From: Schistocerca nitens
Taxonomy: Eukaryota > Arthropoda > Insecta > Orthoptera > Acrididae
Direction of reading: 5' to 3'
DNA length: 64,000 nucleotides
Assembly (NCBI RefSeq): GCF_023898315.1
Contig: NC_064622.1
Span: 276,759,503-276,823,502, forward strand
Shown here piece by piece: positions 47,685 through 57,486 of this stretch. Below the pieces are notes generated by a model. It searched no databases and was not told the DNA's origin. It saw nothing but the letters and a program-made list of their open reading frames with translations. Position numbers and translations under genes: made by a program. Positions within the stretch are counted from its first letter, which is position 1, and every line of letters begins with the position of its first letter.

Positions 47685-48441
47685 ACTGGTTACTGATGGC
47701 TGCAGAAAGACTTTAGTGTACCCAAAGTTCATGAAAACAAAGCACAATTGTAATTCGGATGAGGCAGAAAACATTTTTCACATATTTCACAGTAAATCAA
47801 ATGGGTGAATGTGCTCTCTCCTAATGTTTTTTAAACAAAAAGTAGTTTCTAAATGAGTTATCAATACCCACTGCGAAAATAGCAAATGATTAGCTTACTT
47901 AAAATTGAAATTGGAAGGAACAGTTACTTCTTCGCTAGAAAACAGGGTAATTTTAATCACATCCATAATATTACAAAGAGGCCATTTCTTTCTTTTGAAA
48001 CCATTCCATTTGTCACTGTCAGCAAGATTTTTTGATGATACAGAATCAGTTCCACTAACTGACACAAATTTTATATCATCTGTCCACTTGATTTTATCCC
48101 GTTTAACTTTCTTCCAGCTTTCAGCAGATACCAGGGAATGTGAGATTCAACATTCAATCTGTCATTAATGGCTGCTCTAAACCCATTTCTCTAAAAAATC
48201 TCAGATATAACATTTTCAATAAAAGAGCTGGTGTGTTAAATATAAATTGTAATCAAATTTTTGTCAATTTGCACAATATAATACTGATTGTGTGTTCATT
48301 CCATAGACATAAAATTAACTAAAGAATAAAATGTAACTTTAGAATGGACTATTCCTTGCACTAGGATATATATATTTACCAAAATATGATGGAGACATAA
48401 AAGAACATGTCTGTTAATGTGTCCACTGTCATACATACCAG
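47685..48441. other. No gene recognised
   Basis: AT-rich. One open frame at 47905-48168 without a known domain. Confidence 0.4.
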
Positions 48442-49316
48442 GTGTCTCCCCTAAGAGTCGCCAGGCTTTTTTTCTCTGCTGTTTTGGCAGACACTTGCAA
48501 TTTCATTTTTACAATGTACTGCTGGAGTCAGCCCAAACAAATATTGCTCATTGCACGAATGTGATGCCTAGTGTCAACAAAAAGTCTTATCTTTCTTTCC
48601 CGTTACAAACAAAATTATTTTTAAAAGTTGAATTTTATGCGAGCATTTGATTGAGCAGTGCCAAATTAGTCTAGCGTGATATTTGGTTGGTTGGTTGGTT
48701 TGGGGAAGGAGACCAGACAGCGAGGTCATCGGTCTCATCGGATTAGGGAAGGACGGGGAGGGAAGTCAGCCGTGCCCTTTGAAAGGAACCATCCCGGTAT
48801 TTGCCTGGAGCGATTTAGGGAAATCACGGAAAACCTAAATCAGGATGACCGGACGCGGGATTGAACCGTCGTCCTCCCGAATGCGAGTCCAGTGTCTCAC
48901 CACTGCGCCACCTCGCTCGGTAGCGTGATATTTTTTCATCATTGTGTATTAAGAGTGACAATAAACTAAAAAGAATAACCAGTGCTCCAGCAGTGACAGC
49001 ACTGCTCTGGCCCGTGCTGCCTGCTCAGTCACTGTCGGATTACTGGTTATCCTTCCTGGTTTACTCTCTGATAACACATTTTGATGAAACAAGTATCACA
49101 CTAGAGTAATCTGGGTATGTAAAATTCCACTTTAAAAATAATTTTGTATGTAATGGGAAACAAACTATTACTTTTCATTGAAACTGGGCTTCACAATGAA
49201 GATACGATAACTGGTGTTTGTTTGGGCTGATTCCAGCTACACATTGCAAACATTAAATTGTGGATATCTGCTGAAATACCAGCAAAAACTTGCCTGATGA
49301 CTCTTAGGAAAGACAC
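48442..49316. mobile_element. Long palindromic (foldback) element interrupted by a SINE
   Basis: After removing the SINE and one target copy (48685-48933) the element is about 626 bp and almost wholly an inverted repeat. Left gtgtctcccctaagagtcgc pairs with right tgactcttaggaaagacac; agtcagcccaaacaaa pairs with tttgtttgggctgat; aaaattatttttaaaagt pairs with ctttaaaaataatttt; and aataaccagtgctcc pairs with the segment around 49040. The centre is near 49010. No coding capacity. It ends about 130 bp upstream of sulfotransferase exon 1. Confidence 0.85.
48685..48920 (-). repeat. tRNA-derived SINE (AACC-tail family), intact, with 13-bp target duplication
   Basis: 236 bp flanked by tagcgtgatattt at 48672-48684 and 48921-48933. 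On the minus strand the head reads gagcgaggtggcgcagtggt (A box) and gacggttcaatcccgc (B box), and the tail is (AACC)n. It lies in the left arm of the foldback element. This is the reference copy for the older remnants in the window. Confidence 0.93.
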
Positions 49317-49323
49317 TCTCACT

Positions 49324-49350
49324 GTGTGTGTGTGTGTGTGTGTGTGTGTG
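49324..49350 (+). repeat. (GT)n microsatellite upstream of sulfotransferase exon 1
   Basis: About 13 GT units between the foldback element and the exon-1 acceptor. Confidence 0.85.
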
Positions 49351-49442
49351 GTTTATTTGTCCTTATAAGGTTTTTCCGATTTGTCCTTATTCTATACACC
49401 AAGGAAAACTAACAACGTTTGCGTACTTGTTTGTCTCAATAG

Positions 49443-49655
49443 GATGTCATGAGATGCACCTGTGGCTGCACTGGACGACCAGCACAACGCTGCTTCTCTC
49501 GCTATCGCAGCACACTGCAAATGGCGAGTGTTGCAGCAGCTGTTGTGACCTATTGTTTTGCTCTGGGTTCTTTTGCGGTGGCCAAACTTCGTGCAGCTGA
49601 TGCTCGGTTTTCTCTAACTTATCTGAATGTAACAATAGATGAACCAAAACTACAA
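49443..49655 (+). CDS. Sulfotransferase exon 1 (start codon and signal anchor)
   Basis: A pyrimidine-rich acceptor ending caatag at 49442 precedes GATGTC and ATG at 49449. An in-frame TAG lies within that acceptor, so translation most likely starts at this ATG and a non-coding 5' exon lies upstream. It encodes 69 residues: MRCTCGCTG, a basic stretch, the membrane segment MASVAAAVVTYCFALGSFAVA, and a stem with sequon NVT. The donor is CAA|GTAAGT. Confidence 0.82.
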
Positions 49656-52600
49656 GTAAGTAAAGAAATGTTACTACTCAACATGACATTCACAATCTTT
49701 AAATGCTGATACAGAGTTTTCTGCTAATTCACACAGTCGACACTATAAAATACCATGCTGTGAATATTCCAATAGTTTTCTCCCCTTTGTGGGCAAGGTA
49801 CATAAGAAAGTAAAGATGATTTAATTAGGAAAAAAGAGCCCATAGAGTAATTGCAATCAGTCAGTCTGATGGATACTGTAATAATGTCTTTCTTGTTAAA
49901 GAGTATTCTGGCACAATATCATTGTGTTACAGTTTCCAAACCACCAGAAGGCAACAGTATTGTCAACTTCTGTCTCTCAATGCACAGTAATTTGTTACCA
50001 AAAGAAGAGCAATACAAAAATTGAGATCAACATTTAGATGTCTCCTGTTCATCATAGCTCCATTGAGGAAGCTGAACAGTAATCATTTGACTCTGCATAT
50101 TGGGCAGTTTACTGGCAACTAATGAGTCAGTGCAGTTCAGTTTGACATCAACACAATCTAAATATCACCAGAATACAAATCATAACAGAGTGAACAAAGA
50201 ACACAATTTCGGTGTTGTTTCTCATATTGATGTACAAGATATACGAGATAGCTGAAATACCCTCAAATGAAATAATTCCAATTCCAGTGAAGGCAGGTGC
50301 CGGCAGGCGTGAATATTATCTAACCATCATTTAATAAATCATGGTAAGAAAACAATGATACAAATTAGCTACAGAAGAATGGAAAACCTATAGAAGCCAA
50401 CTTCAGAGACTTTTAATTTCAGTTCTGGAGAAATGTAGGAATAGAGACTTTTAATTTCAGTTCTGGAGAAATGTAGGAATACGAGACAATACTGCTCCAA
50501 AAACTTATCTTAGAAGGTAAACTGAAAAAAAAGCAAATCTGCATTTATAGTTTTTGTGGATTCTGGTAAGGCTTTCAACACTCTTTGAAATTCTGAAGGT
50601 AGGTGAGGTAAAACATAGGTTACATAAAGTTATCTACATCTTGTATGGAAAGCAGAGTAGAGACATTAGAGTCAAAGGACATGAAAGGAAATTAGTAGTT
50701 GAGATGGGAGTGAGGCAGGGCTACATGAGTAAAACAAGGGTAATGGAATGTAATAGAAGAAAATCAGGTGACACTGATAGAATTGGATTAGGAAATGAGA
50801 CACTGAAACTAGTCTATGAGTTTTGATATCTGGGTAGCACAATAACTTATGACAGTTGAATTAAAGTGTGTATAAAATGCAGACTGGCATTTCTGAGAAA
50901 GATGAATCTGTTGACTTTAGTATAAAGATTTTTCTGATAATATTTGCATGGGATGTACATAAGTGAAATGTGGATGATAAATAGTTCAGACAAGAACAGA
51001 ACTGAAGCTTTTGAAAAGGTGTGCTGTAGGAGAATGCTGAAGCTCGAATAACAAATGAGGAGGTACTGAAATGAAGTGGGGAAAAAGAAATTTATTGCAT
51101 AGCTCAACTAAACAAAGGGACTGATTGATAGCACACATTCTGAGTCATCAGGAAGTTATCACTTTGGTAATAAAGGGAAGATTTGTGGGTAAAAATTGAA
51201 GATGGAAACCAAGGCTTCAATAACCTAACCAGGTTCAAGCAGATGTAGGTTGCAGTAGCTATCCAGAGATAATGAGCCTTGCACATGATACACTACCGTG
51301 GAGGGCTGCACCAAACTGTTCTTCTGACTAAAGAAGTCATCATCATCATCATCATCATCATCAAAAACAACAACAGATGACTTCCTCTGTAACTGCAACT
51401 ACAACATACGTCGAGGCCTTCAGATATGACACACAAATAATGTACATGTTTAATACCTTAGTGGCAGACTGCATACAACATAGTGACATTAATAGCATCA
51501 TCAGGAGACTGCAGAATAAGCTTGAATGAAGAATAAGTAATTTTATTTAGATAAACAGTAGGACAATGAAAAAATGGTTCAAATGGCTCTGAGCACTATG
51601 GGATTTAACTTCTCAGGTCATCAGCTCCCTAGAACTCAGAACTACTTAAACCTAACTAACCTAAGGACATCACACACATCCTTGCTCGAGGCAGGATTCG
51701 AACCTGCAGCCGTAGCAGTCGCATGGTTCCAGACTGTAGTGCCTAGAACCGCACGGCCACACCAGGGCAATGAACAAATTATGACAGACAAGGCACTGTT
51801 GGCAATCCAGTTTCATTTCTCTGGGAAACATATCACCTGTTGTAACTACCATAATACTATACTGAGAAAAATAGGCAGCTTATATAGATGAAATGTTATG
51901 GAATCATATAAACAACTGTTAGGTGGAAGCCTTCAAATGCATTACAACAAGTTGTTTAACATTAAATGACTATATATAATCTTCACTTCATTTATGTTCT
52001 ACTCTTTATGCCCCACACTTTAAGTTTTGGTTTTGTGCAGCCTATGCACGTGTGATTATGGCTGATTAGTGGACAAATACATATTTTTAGAAAGATTTTG
52101 GTCAGAATCACTCACAACAAGTCTAGTCAATGTTGTAAATGTTGGTTTTGATTTTATGTGGAAACATTTCACCAGTATAACACACTTTCCACTACAGGAC
52201 ACAAATGCAGTTTGGGAAACAGAAAATTACAACTATAATTATGACCCAGGGTATTTGGAAGAAATATATGAGATGAGACGTGAACATGTATGGGAAGTAT
52301 GTGTCGACAAAGGATTGAACACCAGAGGACAGCCAAATGCCTGGGAATTTTTCATTGACAAGGATCACCATCTGGTCTGGTGTAGTATCTTCAAGGCTGC
52401 TAGTTCAACATGGATGTATCATTTCAATATATTAGGTGGGTACAGGAAAGTATAAGTCACATCCATTATTTTGACTGAAAACTAAATGACTTGGTGAGAA
52501 ATTTAGCATGTAGTTGTACCACTAACTGCTCTAATTCAAAATTATAGGTACTTACTTTATCTTCATGTAATTTTTTTCATTTTTGTCATTAAGAGAGAGC

Positions 52601-55600
52601 GACTGGGGGGTGGGGGGGCAGGTGAGGGAGGGGGGGCGGGACCAGAGAGGGGACACACAGGATTTTCTGCCCCCCTCTATTGTAGTGGTCCGAGCCACCA
52701 TGTAATCTTTAGGTTGTACTCAAGTTTTCATAGGCCAGCCTATAACCCAAGAGTTTGTTAACACTTTACTTACAGACTGTAAACACGAATGGCTTTAGAT
52801 CTCCAAACATCTGTCCATAGGTCTTTTTGGTCAGTTGAGGGATCAGTACAACATGATTTTGTTATTTTTTGAAATAGCTGTTACATGATCTACACATGGC
52901 TGAATAATCTGGGAATCAAAGAGGACGAATGATCTGGGAATCAAAGAGGCTGACATGGCTAGTGTTTTTACTGATCTACTTTCACTTAAACAGGAACTGT
53001 TTTTGCAAAAGGACAAACTCAGCTCTATTTGGCTTCAGATACCATGTTCAACCAATCTTACAGACACCGTCAGTATAATTTTTATTCACTGGCATGCAGA
53101 GTTCTCTGTATAACTAATAGCTGATATGTATGAAATATCTATAGCATATTTAGAATACAGCACTCACAATGCCTTGTCATGACAAACAACTTACGTATAA
53201 TACTGATCTCAGCACAGGCATTGTATTACTTCTGCTGACAACAATGTTTTAAATGCGATGCTCTTTATGACAGTATCTAATGTGGATTGTAGAAACTTGA
53301 GTTTAGCTTTGATGTAAGAACATTGATGGTTTTAGTGACAAAATGGTACAATAGTGGAACCATCGAATCATCCCAAGAGCTGATCCCTTTTACAAGCAAA
53401 AAAATTAAAGATGTTTTATTTTATCATCTTATTTTGTCTTTCATTGAATACCTACAAGATAAATAAATTCCCTGGAAATGTAAATTGTAATTACTTTTAA
53501 AGGTAGTTTTTGAGTCAGAGGCAGAAATTTGCAGTACTATTATTTGAAATAACAGGAACATAAATAACAATATGAAAAATGCTCTCTAAAATGTTGTAAG
53601 TATGTATACAACACTAAAGAAACATTCCTTTTTTTATCTAGCTGGCTACAACGAGAGATTTCTAAGGCGAACACGCAAAACACCAATGAGCCTTGCACGT
53701 GCTCGCTTTCCACGACCATCTGTTCAGCAATTGCAGGAGACACTTCCACACGCACTTTCATTCCTGATTGTCAGAGAGCCATATGAACGCTTGCTTTCTG
53801 CTTATCGTAACAAGATAGAGGGGGCAAAGAATCCTTACTACCGAAAACTTTCAAAACATATTGCTCAGCACTATCGGTACAAGCAAGATCCGATGACTGA
53901 TGTGCCAGAAAGTGTAAGGTGAGTAGCAGCATAAAGTTATTCTTACAAAATAATAACTAACAACAAAATGCATACAACAGCCTCCTAGTGCAATACATAA
54001 CACATTAAAAAAGACGTTTAGTCCACTAAATTGCTTGTCTTCGATGCACTGTTTAAAAATAAATAAGTAAATAAATAAAAATATTCAGAAAATAAAGATC
54101 AAAAGCAACAAAGAACTCCTGCTAGGTGATTAATTGACGAAACATACTAGAAAATTTGTATTTAGTGGAGATGGTAAACAGAAATATAAATGTGGAAACT
54201 CAGAAATTTGAAACATTTTGATTACAGGTCAGGTCCCACATTTCCAGAATTTGTTGATTACATCATCAACAGTAAAAAGTTTGATGAACATTGGGCACCT
54301 TATCATTCATTCTGTACTCCATGCCATGTAAACTTTACAGTTATTGCAAAAATGGAAACACTAGATCGAGATGAGGAGTATATCATCCATAAGGCTGGTC
54401 TACAAAGACTGCTGTTACCTTCCCACTTCCGTTATAAGCCAAGAACTGCAATCAACAAGGCAAGGTATGTACATCCATTGTTCACTAAATCATTGCATAA
54501 AATCTGCAGTGGAACATTTTAACAGGGAATTTTCTATTTCATTTGTTACTTTTCACATTTAATAGAAAAATTTATTAAATAGGTCTTACAAACATTATTT
54601 TACATGACACATTATTATTTCTGATTGAATCAGTGAGATACAAACATCACTTGAATGTAAGCTGAACCTTTGTGCTGTACCTTCAAGAGGAAAAGCTATT
54701 CTTCTAATATTTTTAAAAACATTTCATTTGGAGAACATACATGGATGGGAGTGATGCTAGTTCCCCCTCCATCATCCCATCTTTCTCTTGGTAGCAGCAC
54801 AATGTGGAAACAAGAGGCACCTTCACTTACTATGCAAAATATTATCATCTCATTTCTTAACTACATCAGAAAGCTGAAATTTTGAAAAAACACTAGACAC
54901 AAAAACTAACCAAGTGCAAGTAGGACTCACACACTGACAGTTACGTACAAACTTAATTATGTATCATATAGTCCATTCATCGAGGTCTCAACAATTTTTG
55001 CCTGTTATCAATATTGATAATGCCACGATATTAGTGCCAGGAATTCCAAGACTGTATCAAAATATCTACAGTAGTTCCTCACTCTAGCCCGGACATAACT
55101 TCAGTTTATATATGTAGAGAGAGAAGATTTTATATAATATCTTTTATTTAATTACTGAAACATGACTACAACTAACATTTTATGTTTGCATGCAGTGATG
55201 TCTATCTATTGTGCTTTTGACAGACGATGAGTGCGATGTATGTTCAAATTGCAAAAGATAGTTTTTACTTGATACAATTACAATTTAAAAAGTTTCAGAG
55301 TCTTTACTTTACATGTACTGTGAAACCTTGCTTCTTGCCGAATTTCATGTTTCTAAGTTAACAGGAAGTACCCTATAGGTTTTGATGAGTGTTTTCAAGT
55401 ATCAAAATATGTTACATAAATGGTCATAACTTTTGACTGAAGTGACTTAGAAGCTTACAATTTTTACACCGCCAAGGGACGATAGACATTAGTATGTGTC
55501 ATAAATTTGAACTAGTTATGAATCCTCATTCCTGAGGAAAAGCGTTGTTAACAGGCAGGCAGGCAAGCAGACAGACAGACATACAGAGGGACAACAAAGT

Positions 55601-57024
55601 GATCCTATAAGGGTTCCCTTTTTACAGACTGAGGCATGGAACCTAGAAACAAGTGTATGTGGATTCCAAAACATTTTGATAAAGAAGGCAAAGCATTTTT
55701 AAGATAACTGTAACTTATAATGAGGCCATGATACAGCACTACATCCTGGAGAACAAATTGGAGTTGAAACGTACAAGAAAAGACGCCAAAATCATCGCTA
55801 GAATTTGCTTATTATCAGAGCAAGTTCTCAGAATTGTCTTTGACATTTAAAAGATGTGTTGGTGATTTTTTTCCAAGACAGAGGGATGACGAATGCAGTG
55901 TGCTACTGATAACTGCTTACTGGTATGAGAAATACTTACTGCAGCAAGTAACACTAACAACTTATTCTCGTTTCTTGATAATTGTCTCCACATAAATCTT
56001 TGGTCCCAAAAAAACCACAAACTTGGGTGAAATTAATTGGATACCTTGCATACCACCTTGGCTTACTCCCATGTGACTAACCGAAGTTTGGACGCCTTAA
56101 GGGAGTATGAAAGGGAAATAAGTTAATGATTCAGTAGTAGAGCAATACAGCAGTAATTGAATATTAAAGTGTTCTCTACAGAAGTATCTCCAGTGGAGAC
56201 ATTATACGAAAATAAATTATGTGAACAGCCCTTATGCTTTAGAGGTATTAGTTAGGAAGAGTATCACACAAATTTTTCATACTTTACGCCAACATGCATT
56301 CGTTTTCTGAATTTCAGGACTACCATATATATTTAGGGCTGTGACACACACTCTAATACCACCTTTCCACACAATGGGCATAGTATTTTCACAAAACAAA
56401 CTGACCAAGATCTGGTAGAGGAGACTGTCTGCCTGCATAGCATAAATAGTATTCAACTGCAGAGCAGCATTAGTTTATGCATCACTAAAGAAAAAAAGTT
56501 TGGTACTGTTCGGAATGAAGATGTTACAGGAAGTACTCTTAATATCATTTTAACAATTTTTAGATTCTCTCTCTCACACTCATGATATTCACGAAACACC
56601 TGGTTAACTCACAAGAAATTAAAATGGAGACACTAAGTATGTGAAGGAAAAAGGCAGCAGAGTTCTTTAGGAGAAGAGTCTTTCAGGAATCCAGTTACAA
56701 GTTAAACAGCTTTATAATGTACTTTTTCTCAGAACAAATGTAAATAAAAATTGTTCCATATACTTGAGGTAACAAATTGCTGTGCTGGTAAAGAAGATAA
56801 TACCAACTAAACTAAATTCTTTAGCATTAATGGCATTCCAAATAAAGTAAATCATATTTCTTTCTTGCAGGGATGGGAAAGCTACAGCTGCACTAGTGGA
56901 AAAATACTACTCACAACTGACAAAAAAACAAATGGAGAAGTTACACAAAATCTATGGTACTGATTTTGAAATGTTTGATTACAATGCAACGAAGTACTTC
57001 ACTTTTACGCAATCTGAACTATAG
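49449..57024 (+). CDS. Carbohydrate sulfotransferase of the CHST11 group (complete)
   Basis: Five exons (49449-49655, 52198-52435, 53642-53918, 54228-54464, 56871-57024) join without a frame conflict into 370 codons and a TAG stop, close to the length of human CHST11 as recalled (about 350). Residues 1-24 are a short Cys/Arg-rich tail, about 25-45 a hydrophobic signal anchor, and the rest a lumenal sulfotransferase domain. The 5'-phosphosulfate loop is FKAASSTW (134-141). The 3'-phosphate motif has R193 and S201 in LIVREPYERLLSAYRNK. A conserved FDEHWAPYHSFCTPC block lies at 259-273. Sequons are at N60, N276 and N358. The family moves sulfate from PAPS to GalNAc or related sugars on glycosaminoglycans in the Golgi. 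Insects carry several diverged paralogues, so the acceptor sugar is not predictable. The gene looks intact. Confidence 0.93.
50400..51335 (+). mobile_element. LINE fragment in sulfotransferase intron 1
   Basis: Plus-strand remnants of RT read FVDSGKAFNTL (usual FVDFGKAFD), EMGVRQGYMSK (usual GVRQGCVLSP), LKLVYEF and YLGSTITYDS. They are followed by CCRRMLKLE and the 3' tail VGCSSYPEIMSLAHD in broken frames, the same clade as 42100-42535. (ATC)n at 51338-51362 marks the 3' end. A 38-bp tandem duplication lies at 50405-50480. Confidence 0.78.
50405..50480 (+). repeat. 38-bp tandem duplication
   Basis: agagacttttaatttcagtt begins both units (50405 and 50443); the units are identical through gaaatgtaggaat. 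Confidence 0.9.
51338..51362 (+). repeat. (ATC)n microsatellite at LINE 3' end
   Basis: About eight CAT/ATC units followed by aaaaacaacaac. Confidence 0.85.
51575..51764 (-). repeat. tRNA-derived SINE in sulfotransferase intron 1
   Basis: Same family as 20517 and 22238: atggctctgagcactatggg body, minus-strand B box aggttcgaatcctgcc. Flanks ggacaatgaaaaaa and gggcaatgaacaaa are a probable 14-bp target duplication with two changes, implying an older insertion. Confidence 0.88.
52198..52435 (+). CDS. Sulfotransferase exon 2 (5'-phosphosulfate-binding loop)
   Basis: 238 nt from acceptor ccactacag to donor TTAG|GTGGGT. It encodes an acidic and tyrosine-rich stem (NYNYNYDPGYLEE), NAWEFFIDKDHHLVWC and the PAPS loop FKAASSTW before MYHFNIL. 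The Lys-Ala-Ala-Ser-Ser pattern is the 5'-PSB motif of this family. Confidence 0.93.
52436..53641. other. Sulfotransferase intron 2, no element named
   Basis: Holds a G-rich low-complexity run at 52603-52650 and a small 25-bp tandem repeat of atctgggaatcaaagagg near 52908-52950. Confidence 0.5.
53642..53918 (+). CDS. Sulfotransferase exon 3 (3'-phosphate-binding motif)
   Basis: 277 nt from acceptor tttatctag to donor GTAAG|GTGAGT. It encodes AGYNERFLRRTRKTP, ARARFPRPSVQQL and the 3'-PSB segment LIVREPYERLLSAYRNKIEG. A Tyr/Lys-rich stretch follows (YYRKLSKHIAQHYRYK). Confidence 0.94.
54228..54464 (+). CDS. Sulfotransferase exon 4 (EHW / CxPC block)
   Basis: 237 nt between acceptor tgattacag and donor GCAAG|GTATGT. 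It encodes SGPTFPEFVDYIIN, FDEHWAPYHSFCTPC and VIAKMETLDRDEEYI. The EHW, paired Cys and KMETL elements align with the same region of CHST11-14 proteins. Confidence 0.94.
55170..55650 (+). repeat. Arthropod-type interspersed repeat with acaaagtgatcctataaggg
   Basis: In sulfotransferase intron 4. Contains gaaaccttgcttcttgccga, aggaagtaccctataggttt, caccgccaagggacgataga, a GCAG/GACA-rich stretch (acaggcaggcaggcaagcag, acagacagacagacat) and caacaaagtgatcctataag before the final ggttccctttttac. I recall very similar blocks in many arthropod genomes, usually as short non-coding repeats. Here it is moderately diverged and lacks coding capacity. Confidence 0.65.
55651..56870. other. Sulfotransferase intron 4, remainder
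   Basis: No open frame or element recognised. Confidence 0.5.
56871..57024 (+). CDS. Sulfotransferase exon 5 (C-terminus)
   Basis: 154 nt after acceptor tttcttgcag. It encodes RDGKATAALVEKYYSQL, MEKLHKIYGTDFEMFDYN and ends TQSEL with TAG at 57022-57024. Tyr-x-x-Asp-Phe-x-Met-Phe-x-Tyr near the C-terminus is typical of the CHST8-14 branch. Confidence 0.93.
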
Positions 57025-57480
57025 TTATGTGTCTATTGCATTACATCAAATCATGGAATTAATAAGAAGAGATACTTTGCTTCTTGCTTTCTAAATTATT
57101 AATCATTTACAGGAAATTAGGTAAATATTACTGTTACAGATGCTATTCACAATATTTGTACACTATACACCCCAAATCAAAAGTGAATAACCATGTTATT
57201 AATATTTGTGCCTGTTATACTATAAAAATTATTGAAAAGTTGAAAGTCGTCATTAATGTTTTCAGTGTAATATATGAACAAATTCAGTATGTTACAATAT
57301 ATTTATGAACACTGGAAGAGCAGAGTCAGTTTGTCAATAAGATGACTGCACCACATTAATGATTACTTCAGCTTTAATTTGTCTTTGTGTCTTTTGTAAA
57401 ATAGTTGAGTCACATGGAGAGCAAATACTTGGATTAACCATTCCAATCCTTTTGGACCAAATCACAGCAGTTACGATTGC

Positions 57481-57486
57481 AATAAA
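57481..57486 (+). promoter_or_regulatory. candidate sulfotransferase polyadenylation signal
   Basis: This is the first canonical AATAAA after the stop codon, about 457 bp downstream. The AT-rich setting makes chance occurrence easy. Confidence 0.35.
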
